Origin: Agapetus fuscipes
Lineage: Eukaryota > Arthropoda > Insecta > Trichoptera > Glossosomatidae
Length of the DNA: 64,000 nucleotides
Assembly (NCBI GenBank): GCA_951799405.1
Contig: OX637346.1
Coordinates: 12,733,215 to 12,797,214, forward strand
Direction of reading: 5' to 3'
Below are positions 11,908-22,792 of the stretch, piece after piece; the stretch's first letter is position 1, and each line of letters opens with the position of its first letter. The position numbers and the translations under genes are program-made. The notes beneath the pieces are model-generated. The model was given only the letters and a program-made list of their open reading frames with translations. It had not been told where the DNA came from and ran no database searches.

Positions 11908-12051
11908 TATATCTTTATGTACTCTCTCTAGTGAAATATTCGAATTTGTACAAATTATATCGCTAGGGCGGTGGTTAGAGTCAGAACCATAGCCCTAACA
12001 GACCAATCACAGTGACGTCACAGTGACGATTTGAATGTGCAGACTCCATTT

Positions 12052-12557
12052 GTTTAGCAATCACGGCAATTTGCACAAAAAAATAAAATTATCAAATATT
12101 TTGAAAATGCCAGCAATGAATTATTCTTAAAAAAAATTGTCTAAAATTATAATGAACTGTAAAATATTATGTATGGACTTAATGATTGTAAATAAATATA
12201 TGGATTTTGCTTTTAATTTTACGTCTAATATTAAATTACATGACAAATGTAGCTGAAATAAGCCATATTATATTTTTAGTTGAGACGTGTAAGATTACTT
12301 TTTTTATATATTTTTTATTCATTAAACTTATATTTGATTTGTATGAATGTGTTTTAAATTTTTTATTGTTTTAGATGGTGTGAGTGAACAATTAGGCGAA
12401 ATGTAAATATAATTATTGATGAAAAATTATGTGTACAGAATGATTGGAAGAAATACAATGATTTTATAATAAACTTCAATGGTTTTATTTCAAGACTCAA
12501 CACCATTATACTCCTTCTGAATTCCCACATGCTAGGATCATTAGATATTTACAGGCT
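12052..12557. other. AT-rich spacer, nothing recognised
   Basis: Long A/T stretches, no open frame, no similarity to the repeat families in this window. Confidence 0.5.
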
Positions 12558-12808
12558 GTTTTCCTTGACGTATAGGTTGGTACACCCATAATGTAAAAAA
12601 ATGGTTCACTTTGCCAATGTCACCCCTGCTTCAGTGAAGGTCGGCAAGAGTTGCAGGGCTTATGTTCATTTGAGATTGGGTTTTTTATATTGTAGGTCCA
12701 CATGCGGCATGAGTAAGCGCGAAATTATGCATGTCTGCTTGTGGGAATGCATTTAATATTAATCTCAAATGATACATAGCTTTGCATCTTAGATTTAGAT
12801 TTAGATGT
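12558..12808 (+). repeat. R1 copy, near full length
   Basis: It begins at the standard 5' end (ttccttgacgtataggttgg) and ends in a ttagatttagattt tail variant. A small deletion removes the gaggctgacc segment after ggttggta. Confidence 0.85.
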
Positions 12809-12959
12809 GCTGAATAATAAAATGAAAACAAACACACCCACTGCGACATCAAAGTTCGTGGAAACAGAAAAGCTATTATCCCAAAAAACTACTTTTCAAT
12901 GTTGTCGTATAGCCTTAGGCCAAAGATGAGAATATGTTTTTTAACCTTGAGGCAAAATA

Positions 12960-13290
12960 ATGAACGAAAGAATGGACGCTCACACAGGCACTGGAGAGAC
13001 GGATTGAAAGGTTCGAGATGTGTCTCTAACGAAAAATGCTTCGGATCTCTTGGCGTGATCGAGTCACCAACGAAGAAGTCCACCAACGAATGCATTAAGC
13101 AGAGAAAACTGATGTACTTAGGTCACATATTGAGAAATGAGAAATACCATCTTCTTCTTATTACCTATACAGGGTAAGATTGAGGGGAGAAGATCTCAAA
13201 GACGCCGGAGGACATCGTGGCTGAAAACCTGCTTCGAGCCGCAGCATCTAAAGTCAAAATAGCCATGATGATCTTCGATAGAAGTGGCAC
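12960..13290 (+). pseudogene. Decayed LINE reverse-transcriptase C-terminus
   Basis: Broken + strand frames give pieces such as RIERFEMCL, RKMLRIS, RVTNEEVH, RKLMYLGHILRNE and KIEGRRSQRRRRTSWL. This order is characteristic of the C-terminal part of LINE reverse transcriptases (family knowledge). Several frameshifts and stops mean it cannot be functional. It has a different sequence from the two larger LINEs in the window. The clade is not assigned. Confidence 0.6.
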
Positions 13291-13467
13291 AAAAAGAATA
13301 AGAAGAATGAACCCTGGAAAGTATACCTCATCAGCAGACAGAACACTCAAGTCTTCAATTCTTAATCCGATCTGGGCAAATGGAATCAATTTACTTACAA
13401 AGGTAAGGAGGTCAGACCTACGCCACAAAAGAGGGAAACAGAAAAATTATAATTGTAATCCTTACGA

Positions 13468-13762
13468 CATCTATAATCTATCTATAATCTAAGCTGCAAG
13501 GATATGTAAGCATTTAAGGCTCATATGAAATGCATGCCCACAGACAGGCACATGTAGGTTCGCGCCTACACATTCTGCATGTGTGCATACAAATAATGAA
13601 AACCTCACATGGACATAAACCTTGCAACTCCTGCCGCCGTTCCCTGAACCGGGGTGGCATTGGCAAAAGTGAACCGATTTTTACAGCACGGGTGGTCAGC
13701 CTCGTACCAACCTATCAGTCAAGGAGCTCGTACCAACCTATCAGTCAAGGAGCTCGTACCAA
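13468..13762 (-). repeat. R1 copy, full length, with duplicated 5' end
   Basis: Reverse-strand R1 with heptamer tail (tctataatctatctataatc). At its 5' end the 26-nt segment containing accaacctatcagtcaagga is present twice in tandem, followed by a third partial copy (gctcgtaccaacatc). The flanks share ACATC, a possible target duplication. Confidence 0.85.
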
Positions 13763-13826
13763 CATCAATCACCCAAATTACGAGGCTCCATTTCGAAGGT
13801 GACCTACCCATTTTGGATTTTTACGT

Positions 13827-14130
13827 GACGTGACTAAGCTACATATATAGTGTAACTCCTTGTCGCGTTCTTGCCGAGGGGGTCGTATTTGGCGAGTGGA
13901 ATTTATTATTTTTCCAGGTATGGGGGAGGGGGTCTTACGCCAACCACTTTAGTTTAAGTGTTGGTTTCCCTGCTCCCAAAGGGACTGGTACTTATTTATT
14001 GTGAAGGCTGAGTAAACCTTGCCGGTATTTTATTTTGACTTTGAAATAAACACCCAAACGGGAAATCACTTTGGACAACCTCGGTGGGACTCGAACCCAA
14101 GGTCTCTACCAAGTGATCTATTGACAGGAC
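13827..14130 (-). mobile_element. SINE-A copy, diverged
   Basis: Reverse strand: tail end gactaagctacatatatagtg at left, the palindromic centre degraded, tgaaggctgagtaaaccttg, then tRNA-like head with B-box complement (ggactcgaaccc) and a damaged A-box near 14112-14126. Confidence 0.8.
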
Positions 14131-14176
14131 GATTTTTCGCATTTAAAATATTGGTCAAAAACTGTTTAATAGTCAG

Positions 14177-14226
14177 TCTAATCTAATCTAATCTAATCTA
14201 AGTTGCAAAAAGATATGTTACATAGT
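14177..14226 (-). repeat. R1 3' end fragment (pentamer tail)
   Basis: Four or more ctaat units, then ctaagttgcaaaaagatatg; only the last ~50 bp of R1 is present. It is a strongly 5'-truncated insertion. Confidence 0.7.
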
Positions 14227-14728
14227 GATAGGAAAAATCTATTTTAGGAGATCCATTTTTATACGAAAGATAAATTTCCTACAGCTCGAGTGGGAGTGAG
14301 AATAAAAAACTGAAAAAAGCAATTGAGGAAACATAATAAAGAAAACTACGATTAAGAATTAAAAAAAACTTCAGTACCCGAGTTAACATTTCCTGTGAAA
14401 CTTTTTTTATGACATCATTTTCATCGCATTGCTCGCAGATTAACATTTCTGCAAAAGAAAATAAGAAACAATTTTCAAAAATAAATATTCATATGCTCTT
14501 CCCGTAATTTACAGGGATAAGAAAAGTTTCCGGATTTATTTATTTTTGACTTTTCCTCCCTTTGCAGGTATAAAATAATAATATGAAGTTTAATGTATTC
14601 GTCGTTTTACTTTTGTCTCGCATTTAAATTTTAAATTTTCGCATTGAGCGGTAAAAAGTATTCCGGCAATGTCAAAGTTGCTATAATATTATTCATTCGG
14701 GAATACCTCTTGAACGTTGGGACTCCAC

Positions 14729-14875
14729 TACCCCAAGTATAAAAAAAAATACTTTTAAACTCAACCATTGCATTCATCAAAAAATATAAATAAACTAAAA
14801 CGCTCGCTACAAGCACTGTTTCAGTTTCCATAATCTTTTACGTAAAACGCTTCGTTTGAGTTATTTACTTGGGGT
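14729..14875. mobile_element. Palindromic MITE (P family), intact ends
   Basis: Ends taccccaagtat and acttggggta are inverted repeats. The interior is also partly self-complementary (actcaacca with tttgagtt; aaaacgctcgc with gtaaaacgcttcg). Length ~147 bp with TA at both edges, which would fit a TA target duplication. Related copies lie at 1256-1413, 52411-52566 and half-copies near 55110-55330. Confidence 0.65.
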
Positions 14876-15104
14876 AGGGTTTCTCTGTAATAGCATGAAA
14901 CCTGCACTTATACACTAAAATATATTCATACATCTGTACACTTGTATCAAAGTCCTGGGACAACTTTTTAGCTGAATAATTGTTGGGGGAGTATTTAAAA
15001 TTCTCATCAGAACAAACTTGTCTGAAAAAAATTAAACTGCATGGCGTTATGAATGAATGAATGAGCTTACTGTGTTTTTTAATTATGTGAAGAATCTACG
15101 CAAA

Positions 15105-15332
15105 GCGCAACTAAGCTACACATATAGTGTAACTCCTTGCCTGCGTTATCCCCGCAGGGTTCGCATGTGGCGATTCGAGACTAAGGGGACAGGCCTCACA
15201 CCAACCACTTTCAGTTGAAGTGGGGTTTTCCAGCTCCCGGGAGGGGCTGGTTCTCATTTCTTGTACGGGCTGAGTGAACCTTGAGGTCGAACCCTTGCTC
15301 TCGGCATGGAATGCAAGCTACAAATGCTACCG
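15105..15332 (-). mobile_element. SINE-A body with broken A head
   Basis: Begins gcgcaactaagctacac and runs through cagttgaagtgg and ggctgagtgaaccttgaggtcgaaccc to atgcaagc. It has the short form seen in the dimer (body joined directly to the head), so it is probably a truncated dimer. Confidence 0.75.
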
Positions 15333-15407
15333 TCAGTCTAAGTCATCAAAATAGAAATAGGATATACTTACGGAAATCTATTAGCTGTAATTGAATATGT
15401 AGCCGTA

Positions 15408-15619
15408 AGACGTTGAAAGTGCATGCAGCATGCGTCAGCGCAAACTTATTATCTTCTTCTTCTTTCCCTTTGTCTTATCCCATCATTTGGGGTCGGCCCT
15501 TCTTGTTCGAAGACGCCAAACTTTTCTATCCTGGCTCATCTCCTCAGCGCAAACTTATTATGCATGCATGAAATATGAGCCTGAAATATCAGTATATCTT
15601 TGCAACTTAGATTATAGAT
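15408..15619 (+). repeat. R1 3' half interrupted by a LINE tail insertion
   Basis: R1 body (aaagtgcatgcagcatgcg) is split by an insertion at 15453-15543 and resumes to atctttgcaacttagattat. The target site is duplicated on both sides of the insertion. Confidence 0.7.
15453..15543 (-). mobile_element. 5'-truncated LINE 3' end, (GAA)n tail
   Basis: Read on the - strand it ends ...atgatgggataagacaaag then GAA repeats, a 3' end common among insect non-LTR elements. An 18-bp target duplication flanks it (15435-15452 and 15544-15561). Only 91 bp long. Confidence 0.75.
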
Positions 15620-16329
15620 TATCAAAAAGCCTATTCCGAATCTATTTCGATTAATATTAAATTAATGCTTCTGCAATCAATGCAGCTCGTCAAAATATTC
15701 AACTGAATAACTGTAGAGTGTAGAATAAACAGACTTTCATTTCGTTACAAAAACACACAAAACAAATATTTTCAATGTGATTTACATCCATGATATCGTT
15801 TAAATGTAATAAGCATTCCACTGCGAGAGTTTCTGCTGAGAATAAAATAATATTGAAGAATGTCTGTGAAGCACTACTTGAGATATCGACGACCATCCAC
15901 CAAGATCCTAAGGCATCTTATATTCTACCTGAAAGGATCCTTGGTGCATCCCAGAGGACTCGAGATAACGTTTCAATTATTTGCAAAGTCTACGAGTGTA
16001 CGACAATATTGATATAAGTTTGGCTACCTGTATATACTGGCATTAACTCTACAATGTTAAAGCATGACTCAATCATAAGCTTACCAACTCATTTTGTATG
16101 GACTGTTATGTTTAGATTGAAAGGTATCTCCCAGGATGTACCTACAGGATACTTACTCCGGCTAGCTATCATCAGCATCACTATCAGGGGGTGGGGTTCT
16201 TTCTTTGAGTTGCTTACTTGTATTTTGGGAAGGGTTGTATATTTAAAAGATAAGTTTAACATGAACAAATAAGGGTTTATTTACTTTAGTAATATGGGGG
16301 AAAAAGGGAAATAAGGGAATGGCTCGACC
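15620..16329. other. No gene recognised
   Basis: Mixed-composition sequence with an open frame at 15790-16017 (+, 75 codons). It has no similarity I recognise and no splice context, so I do not call it. Confidence 0.4.
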
Positions 16330-16710
16330 TGCACCTTGTCACTAAAACACTCCCCACTCCGTTGACTGGAGTTCCGAACTGAAGGCCTGGGGCAGCGCCC
16401 CAGGCTAGCGGCGGCTCACGAGGCGGACGCCTCCACACGTTGAAGCCCCTGGGTGGGCGCTCTTATGCCCCGGTCTCTGGTCCACGAGGCGGGTGCCTTG
16501 CTGGCAGGAAATCCAAATAGATGGGGAGGAGGGAGCTCCATGGTAATGCCCCCTCTTGCACCACTTGGTGCTTGGTCGCCGACGTCTGACTCTGTTCACC
16601 TCTTGCCGAGAACTGATGAGCGACGGCCCGATTAGTTCGCACGGCGCAGTTCGGCCGCTTCCGTGACCGTTCGGCTCCGTTCGGCCTCGTTCGGCCCACA
16701 AAACACACCG
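16330..16710 (-). repeat. GC-rich island, probably a retroelement fragment
   Basis: About 380 bp of clearly GC-rich sequence lies between AT-rich flanks. It contains a perfect 9-bp-stem hairpin (gcctggggc-agc-gccccaggc, 16384-16404) and an open - strand frame of 98 codons (16405-16701). Repeated gttcggcc/gttcggct units lie at 16650-16700. No domain is recognised. Origin from the 3' end of a GC-rich LINE is a guess from composition. Confidence 0.35.
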
Positions 16711-16916
16711 TACACTTCGAGATTGTTCTTTCTATGTTATTTTAAAATAACATAACAGGACTTACGAAACATTGTTTTTTATTAGGATATAGATACGTAT
16801 AGATTATGAGCTTTTAAAGCTTGATTTACTCACTTTCAGAGTACAAAAATGTGAATTTATTTGGTTTTCAGGAAATTACAAAATGTGAAAAACGGCAGTT
16901 TCAGGTCACACCATCT

Positions 16917-17178
16917 AATCTAATCTAATCTAATCTAAGCTGCAAAGATATATATCATTTAAGATTTATATTAAAGGCATTCCTACAAGCAGACATGTAT
17001 AATTTCGCGCTAACGCATGCCGCATGTGGACCTACAATATAAAAACCCAATCTCAAATGAACATAAGCCTTGCAACTCTTGCCGTCCTTCCCTGAAACAG
17101 GGGTGACATTGGCAAAGTGAACCAATTTTTTTACAGTATGGGTGGTCAGCCGCATAACAACCTATAAGTCAAGGAACT
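16917..17178 (-). repeat. R1 copy, full length, 7-bp target duplication
   Basis: Reverse-strand R1 with pentamer tail, ending in the standard 5' end (cctataagtcaaggaact in reverse). ACCATCT occurs at both edges (16910-16916 and 17179-17185), a good target-site duplication. Confidence 0.9.
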
Positions 17179-17439
17179 ACCATCTTTTGGAGCAACGATT
17201 AATAAATAAAAAAATGGGCAATTTTATACAGCGCCGTTTAGTGGCACTAGCCACCCCAAGGACGCAAGGGCGTGGTATTAATTATGCTTATAGAAATAGA
17301 ATGTATCGTAGTAAATTTTGCATCATCCAATAAATATTTTTTAGAAGTTTGAAGACTTTGCTTCTACAAATAATTGCCTACACGGTCTGAGAAGACCTTA
17401 AAGCCCACCCTGTCATATTCTACAAGCCCTATAAAATTT

Positions 17440-17600
17440 AAATATTTAAAAAAAAATGAAATGGTAAAACATGGTTTTAATTCACTTTTATTATTTTTGT
17501 TTTTGCTCGAACATTTTCGCCTAATGAGGCATCTTCATGTTTTACCATTTCAAATTTTTTTAAATATTTAAAAAATGGACTTTCACTGTGTTAACAGATC
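17440..17600. repeat. Penelope-LTR-like fold-back with broken hammerhead core
   Basis: Inverted arms aaatggtaaaacatg (17458-17472) and catgttttaccattt flank a segment whose - strand reads gaagatgcctcattaggcga and gaaaa. The right side ends aatggactttcactgtgtt, shared with 52110 and 57735. The first core base is A instead of C, so a hammerhead here would be dead. Confidence 0.45.
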
Positions 17601-18417
17601 AATACTAAAAACCTAAACAACTTTTTTTTGTGTTTCATTGTTTCCTGTATTTGAAAAACAAACACTGTTTTAGATGCACAAAACCACTGAAGGTCTTGCG
17701 GCACATCGTAGTGTTATAGAAATCTGAAAGATAATGTTGTATTTTATCTCTACTCAACTATCTCAGTGTACGCAAGAAGTAAAGCTTGCAGCGTTCTATT
17801 CAAGCGAGAAATAAAAATAATGCTTGAAGTTATCGGAAATTGAATCTAGTTTTCTCAGTGTAGTTTTATTCTAAGCATTTATCATTTCGTTAACAGAGAC
17901 TTTGCACGAATGCAAACATAGATATCGCAAAGATTAATTGTACCTTCAATGTTTATCTACGTATCATTCAACATGCTGTTGCGAACTTGAAATACGTGTG
18001 CTTATACACACATACATCAAAGTGACTACGCACACATATACACGTTAGACGGAACCGTCTGGAAGTGGTTGTGATTGTGTGTGCACATAATGTTCTAGTG
18101 GTGGAATGATCTAGTAATTGCGAGAAAGACCTCTCTGGTTAATTATAAAAGAGATCAAAATGTTACGAACGGAGAGTCGCAAGAAAGCAATTCAGTGGTT
18201 GTTAAGTTGTGAAATAAATTGTAAATTGTGAAAAATAAATTCTTAAAAAGGAAATTCTGGCATTTTAATTAAAAAGAGAATCCGCCAGAAAACGTAACCA
18301 TATTTTTATGTGAAAGAGACCTAAAATCTTCTTAAAAATGTCTTAGGACATCAGTGATTTAATGCGCAAAACTTTTATTGTTTTATGTTCTGTATAAACT
18401 TGGCTACTACTTTCATG
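17601..18417. other. No gene recognised
   Basis: AT-rich sequence with short tracts such as acacacatatacacg; no coding signal and no link to the named repeat families. Confidence 0.45.
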
Positions 18418-18672
18418 TAATCTATAATCTAAGTTGCAAAGATATATTAATATTCAAAACTCTTTTTAAATGCATGCCCACAACAACACTTGTAAGTTAC
18501 GACTTACAAATGCTGCATGTATACTTACTAATTAAAACCTAAACCCCCAATGAACATAAACCCTTCAACTTTTGCCGACCTATCCTGTGACGAAGTGACA
18601 TTGGCAAATTTAACCATTTTTTACAGTAATGGTGGACAGCCTTATAACCCCCAACCTGTAAGTCAAGGAATA
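18418..18672 (-). repeat. R1 copy, full length, 7-bp target duplication
   Basis: Reverse-strand R1 with a heptamer tail, running to the 5' end aagtcaaggaata. ATGTAAT occurs on both sides (left just before the tail, right just after the 5' end). Confidence 0.88.
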
Positions 18673-19548
18673 AAATGTAATGTTACAAAATGCGTTTTTC
18701 ACATTCATGAACAGTATTTATTGTTATACTCTATGTACATGTTCAACGATTTTTGTTTCTAAGCATTTCCAATTGCCAAATGGTGCCATTACGATGCCAT
18801 TACCTTAAAAATACTTTTTATGTTTTCAGTATTTAAACGTGGAAAAGAACACATATTTTTTGTCCTGAAAATCTGAAAGAAAATGGCAGCCCTCAAGTAA
18901 CAATGTTTCTTGAATTCCTTACTTGAATTAATGTTTTCCTCACCCATTTTGAGAGGCTTAAAAAATGTTAAAAGTTTTACTAAGCACATAGCTTGTATGT
19001 AGGTGAGCAAGAACTTTCATCCACAATTTTGTTTATTATTTGTTATACGTAGGTGTAGTTGTACTTTGGGATGGAATAATCAATTATTCAGTAGCGTAAG
19101 CCAAAATAATACCAAAGTTAGCCACTAACTGCTTGAATATCCATTCAAATATTAACCGCTTCGATCCACTAAGTCCGGCTAGCTGTTGGGCTAGTGAACT
19201 CGTTTCGCCTCAGACCCTTAGTTCAAACTAAACCATAGCGTTTAATCTCAAATGCTTGGAAACAGTAACGCTCACGGGAGGCACTGTTTTAATTTCTGTA
19301 AACTTTTTGGTTTATACTTGAAGTACAGAGATCTCCCTACACAGGGGTAACAAGCCGTGAAGGCAGCTAGGGATAAATCTCCACAATATGATGCTAAGCA
19401 GAAATTAATAATATCATTGCGAGAATTCGAGCATTGTATGAAAACAAACTTCAGGGAATTGTGCAACTAGGAAAATATTATCTGTAGTTCAAAGCAAGAA
19501 AATTTAGTAGGTATTAAATTATTTGAGAATAACTCAATACCTGAAAGT
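18673..19548. other. No gene recognised
   Basis: AT-rich; no repeat match and no coding signal on either strand beyond short chance frames. Confidence 0.45.
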
Positions 19549-19806
19549 AATCTAATCTAATATAATCTAAGTTGCAAATATATGTCACATTGGAGATTCA
19601 GATTATATGCATTCTCACAAGCAGACACGTACAAGTTCGCGCCTGCACATGTCGCATGTGAACCTACAACATAAAAACCAAATCTCAAATGGACATACAC
19701 CCTGCAACTCTTGCCGTCCTTCCCCGAAACAGGGGTGACGTTGGCAAAGTGAATCATTTTTACAGCATAGGTGGTCAGCCGTATACCAACCTATAAGTCA
19801 AGGAAC
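19549..19806 (-). repeat. R1 copy, full length (pentamer-tail subfamily)
   Basis: Tail taatctaatctaatataatc, body with gcagacacgtacaagttcgc and ctcaaatggacatacaccc, ending aagtcaaggaaca. The sequence is very close to the copies at 8214 and 42891. Confidence 0.88.
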
Positions 19807-20189
19807 AATTGAAAATCTTTTTTTTTTGTACAGAATTATCAGGAAAATGCATCTGTACCGTTAAAATTGTGAATCATGTGTTATTTAAATCTCCTTTGTA
19901 TAAATATTTTTGTAATTTTTAATTAAGCTTATACTATGTTTATTTTTATAACAATACAGACATGATGAATTTTCCATCAGCAAAATTAATTTAAAATACA
20001 TAAACTTTTACAAAAAAACTTTAACCCATTGACTTAGATTTTACACCTATCTTGTTATTTATTAAATATAAAGTTCTCTGGTAAGTAGATTTACAATTTT
20101 ATGAAAAAAAATATTCTTGGAAATGGAATATTAAATTGACCATGTTTGGAAATTTTTAAATAAGAAAAAAATCACTGTTTAATTCTACT

Positions 20190-20262
20190 GATTTTATTAT
20201 TTGTTTATAAACAATTAACAGTGAGCTTGACCGGTTTCAGCCTCTTGGCCATCTTCAGATAA
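20190..20262 (-). repeat. Penelope-LTR-like fragment with hammerhead-like core
   Basis: On the - strand: ctgaagatggccaagaggct followed by gaaaccggtc, i.e. CUGANGA, a short stem-loop, then GAAA. This layout matches hammerhead motifs reported from Penelope-like element LTRs. The base pair next to the core (10.1-11.1) is not Watson-Crick and stem III is unclear, so activity is doubtful. Confidence 0.4.
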
Positions 20263-20895
20263 AGTAACGTCTTTAAATAGTGCGAGGTAAAAGTAAACTT
20301 AAATTTAAAAAAAAGGTGTATAAATTTTTAACATTATTGTGAATTGTATAAAATCTGACACTTACGACTGTTAATTATATTTTCTAGTCAAAGATAATTT
20401 GAATACAAACTTGTAATATCTGCTAATAAGGGTAAGCAAAAAACTTCCCTAAAATAATCGCTCAACTTTCAGAACTCGTCGAGAAGTAAAAGTGCCCAAA
20501 TAATATATTAAACCCGCCAAGCGGAACCTTTCTTTAAAACACCTCCCCGTTTCACTTTTTTTTTTCTTCTCAGGGAAAACTTTAAGTGATATATATATTC
20601 AGACGTGAATGTTCTCTGCTCGTAAAATCTGTGCTTTATGTGTTCCCGCGGAAATTGGCGCGGCACTCTCCACGCATCGCGCCGAGTTCCCGCCCAAATA
20701 TATGCAGGCCGGGTGACAAGCGAAATTGCTTTTTTGGATGTAGTAATTTAATCCGAATCAGAATGTAAAGAGCGGCGCCGATACGCAATCTGCACAGGCA
20801 AATGCTCTTCCTTGTCTCTTCATTGCTTATGCAAATGCAAACGGCGACAATTGATTATAAATCTCCAAGTATAATGTTATGATTTTACGCGATAT
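20263..20895. other. Unique-looking sequence, no gene
   Basis: Part of it (20560-20800) is less AT-rich with several CpGs (gcgcggcactctccacgcat) and no repeat match. No exon model is supported. Confidence 0.4.
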
Positions 20896-21042
20896 CTTCC
20901 TTCCTTCCTTCCTTCCTCAGCCTTTCTCAGTCCACTCCTGGACGTAGGCCTCCTCCAATCATATCCATTCCTGTCTATCGGCTGCTGTGTTCAGCCATCC
21001 TCTGCTTGCAGTTCTCTCCAGCCACCTCAGCTGTTGGGGTCT
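20896..21042 (-). mobile_element. 5'-truncated LINE 3' end, (GGAA)n tail
   Basis: On the + strand it begins with ccttccttccttcctt, then cctttctcagtccactcctg and acgtaggcctcc. This is the reverse complement of the coding end and tail of a LINE widespread in insects (pattern recognised from family knowledge). Only ~150 bp remain. Confidence 0.65.
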
Positions 21043-21773
21043 CTTTAAATAAAATTGCGGTGCTTTATTTTACACAATTTATTTCAGATTCGTTTCGGAT
21101 ACTGAGTTACTTCACATCTGTACAATACAACGGTAGGTTGACTTCTCAAGCTGCAGAGAGTTTTGGTCCTTGTTTTAAAGTAAATATAGAGATCATTCTC
21201 AAAACATTGAGAATCGTTACATGCGAGAATTTACTAGAACATCGAGACAAACACATACAAATCAAAATCAGCTACAAATTATATGAGTACCTAACCTGTA
21301 TTTATTTCAATTTTCTAGAGTTAGTGCATTCATAGAGTGAAAATTCATTTTAATTTTACTTGAAAAATCTTTTTTCATTTAAAATGGATTTATTTATATG
21401 GAGACTTCACAGACTTTATTATCAACTCACACAGACAAACACAACTACATATTCGTAACAATACATAACAAAATAAATGTCACCATGATGAAAGCTAACA
21501 TTCAATCATAGTCATTAGATCGACAGTCCTTGGTGAATCAAGGATTCTTCTCGACTCCCCTCTGTCCATCGCCTTTGCTCTCCAGTTTTGGCTTCCTACA
21601 CCTTACATTGACACCATACATCCATAGCATTGGGAACTTCCTTGACGAAAAGGCTTAACATATCTACCGATCATGTAGATAGAAAGCAATCGATAAACCA
21701 TGTCCGTGTGTGATCAGCTGCAAAGCCTTTCCACACAGTTTGAAGAAAAAATATTAGAAATAAAAATAAAAAA
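21043..21773. other. No gene recognised
   Basis: A 109-codon + frame (21006-21335) overlaps the LINE fragment and carries no recognisable domain. The rest is AT-rich without repeat matches. Confidence 0.4.
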
Positions 21774-22094
21774 ACGCAACTAAGCTACACATATAGCGTA
21801 ACTTCTTGCCGCGTTATCCCCGAAGGGGTCGCATATGGCGAGTTGAACCTATTTATTTTTACAGGTAAGGGCGCCTTACGCCAGCAACACTTCAGTTGAA
21901 GTGGAGGTTTCCCAGCTCCCGAAAGTGCTGGTACTCATTTCTTGTGAAGGCTGAGTAAACCTTGCCGGTATTTTATTTTGGGGTTTGAAATAAACACCGA
22001 AACGGGAAATCATTTCTGACACCCTCGGTGGGATTCGAACCCGAGCTTTCGGCATGGAATGCAAGCACTCTACCACCTGAGCTATCGACCGGAC
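21774..22094 (-). mobile_element. SINE-A, full length
   Basis: Reverse strand. The tRNA-like head at 22020-22094 has A-box tagctcaggtgg and B-box gggttcgaatcc (reverse complements of what is printed). It is followed by aatgatttcccgtttcggtg, ataaaataccggcaagg, a palindromic ttcaactgaa centre, and the 3' end ctatatgtgtagcttagttg. Anticodon-loop position reads TCC (Gly-type), tentative. It cannot be a working tRNA gene because the acceptor stem is not closed. Confidence 0.9.
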
Positions 22095-22571
22095 AAGAAT
22101 CATAATTAAAAATACTATGACAATATTGTTACCAAGAAAACATTTCGCGGTATTGTCATGTAAATTACAAAAATGAATCTTCACCTAGGCAACTAAATTA
22201 ATTAATACATTTATTTTTTAAATTAAACGGCAATTGTAATAAAGTAAAAAATATGAAACTCATTGAAAGTTTTTTTCTTTTATTAATTACTTTCTCAAAG
22301 CGCCGAAGACAACGTTCGCAAGTTCCCTCATTCAAAATGAGAATGCAAAACAAATACCTTCCGCGGAATTTATTTCATCGCAAACTTTTTAAGAAGATTT
22401 CAGATACTTACCGCAATTGTTTGCTGGGAGTTTCCCGCGCAAAGTAGGGGATGAAATATGTGAATGGAGGTGGCCCAACAGATGTCGGTGGTTCGAATAC
22501 TCCTACCAACTCGCATCTTGTTTCCAATGGTAAAAGCCAAAACTGTTGCTGCTTGTGAACTTGCAAAGAAT
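22095..22571. other. No gene recognised
   Basis: AT-rich with a short open frame at 22253-22447 that lacks any recognisable domain. Confidence 0.4.
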
Positions 22572-22792
22572 ATAATCTGTAATCTAAGTTGCAAATAAAA
22601 ATGAATATTTCACTTGATATTAAGCGCGAGCCCACAAGCAGACACGTGTATTTTCACGCTTAAAAATACGACACGTGTACTCACTACCAAATTAAAATCC
22701 AAACCTCAAATGCATAAAAACCCTGAAACAGGGGTAAAATTAGTAAAGTGAACCAGTTTTTACAGTATGGATGGTCATCTTCATACCAATCA
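22572..22792 (-). repeat. R1 copy, diverged
   Basis: Tail reduced to aatataatctgtaatctaag. The centre is shortened (the tgcaactcttgccgacc stretch is missing) but gtatggatggtcatc near the 5' end is kept. Confidence 0.75.

Larger units (their letters stand above)
11140..12051. mobile_element. DNA element with ~27-bp or longer terminal inverted repeats
   Basis: The left end atggactccgcacattcaaa (from 11141) is matched by the reverse complement of the right end ttgaatgtgcagactccatt (ending 12050), and similarity continues inward. The right arm contains a perfect TGACGTCA palindrome at 12013-12020. No transposase is seen; a dimeric SINE (11209-11698) and a SINE-B tail (11831-11907) are nested inside. 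Superfamily not assigned. Confidence 0.6.

Noticed and set aside
16384..16404. Perfect GC hairpin as a bacterial-type terminator or contamination mark
   Set aside because: No U-tract follows and surrounding repeats are shared with the rest of the window; more likely part of a GC-rich retroelement.
16916..16941. TTAGA tandem repeats read as telomere-type sequence
   Set aside because: The insect telomere unit is TTAGG; here short TTAGA runs always sit at the 3' end of R1 copies or stand alone as its tail, so they are retroposon tails.
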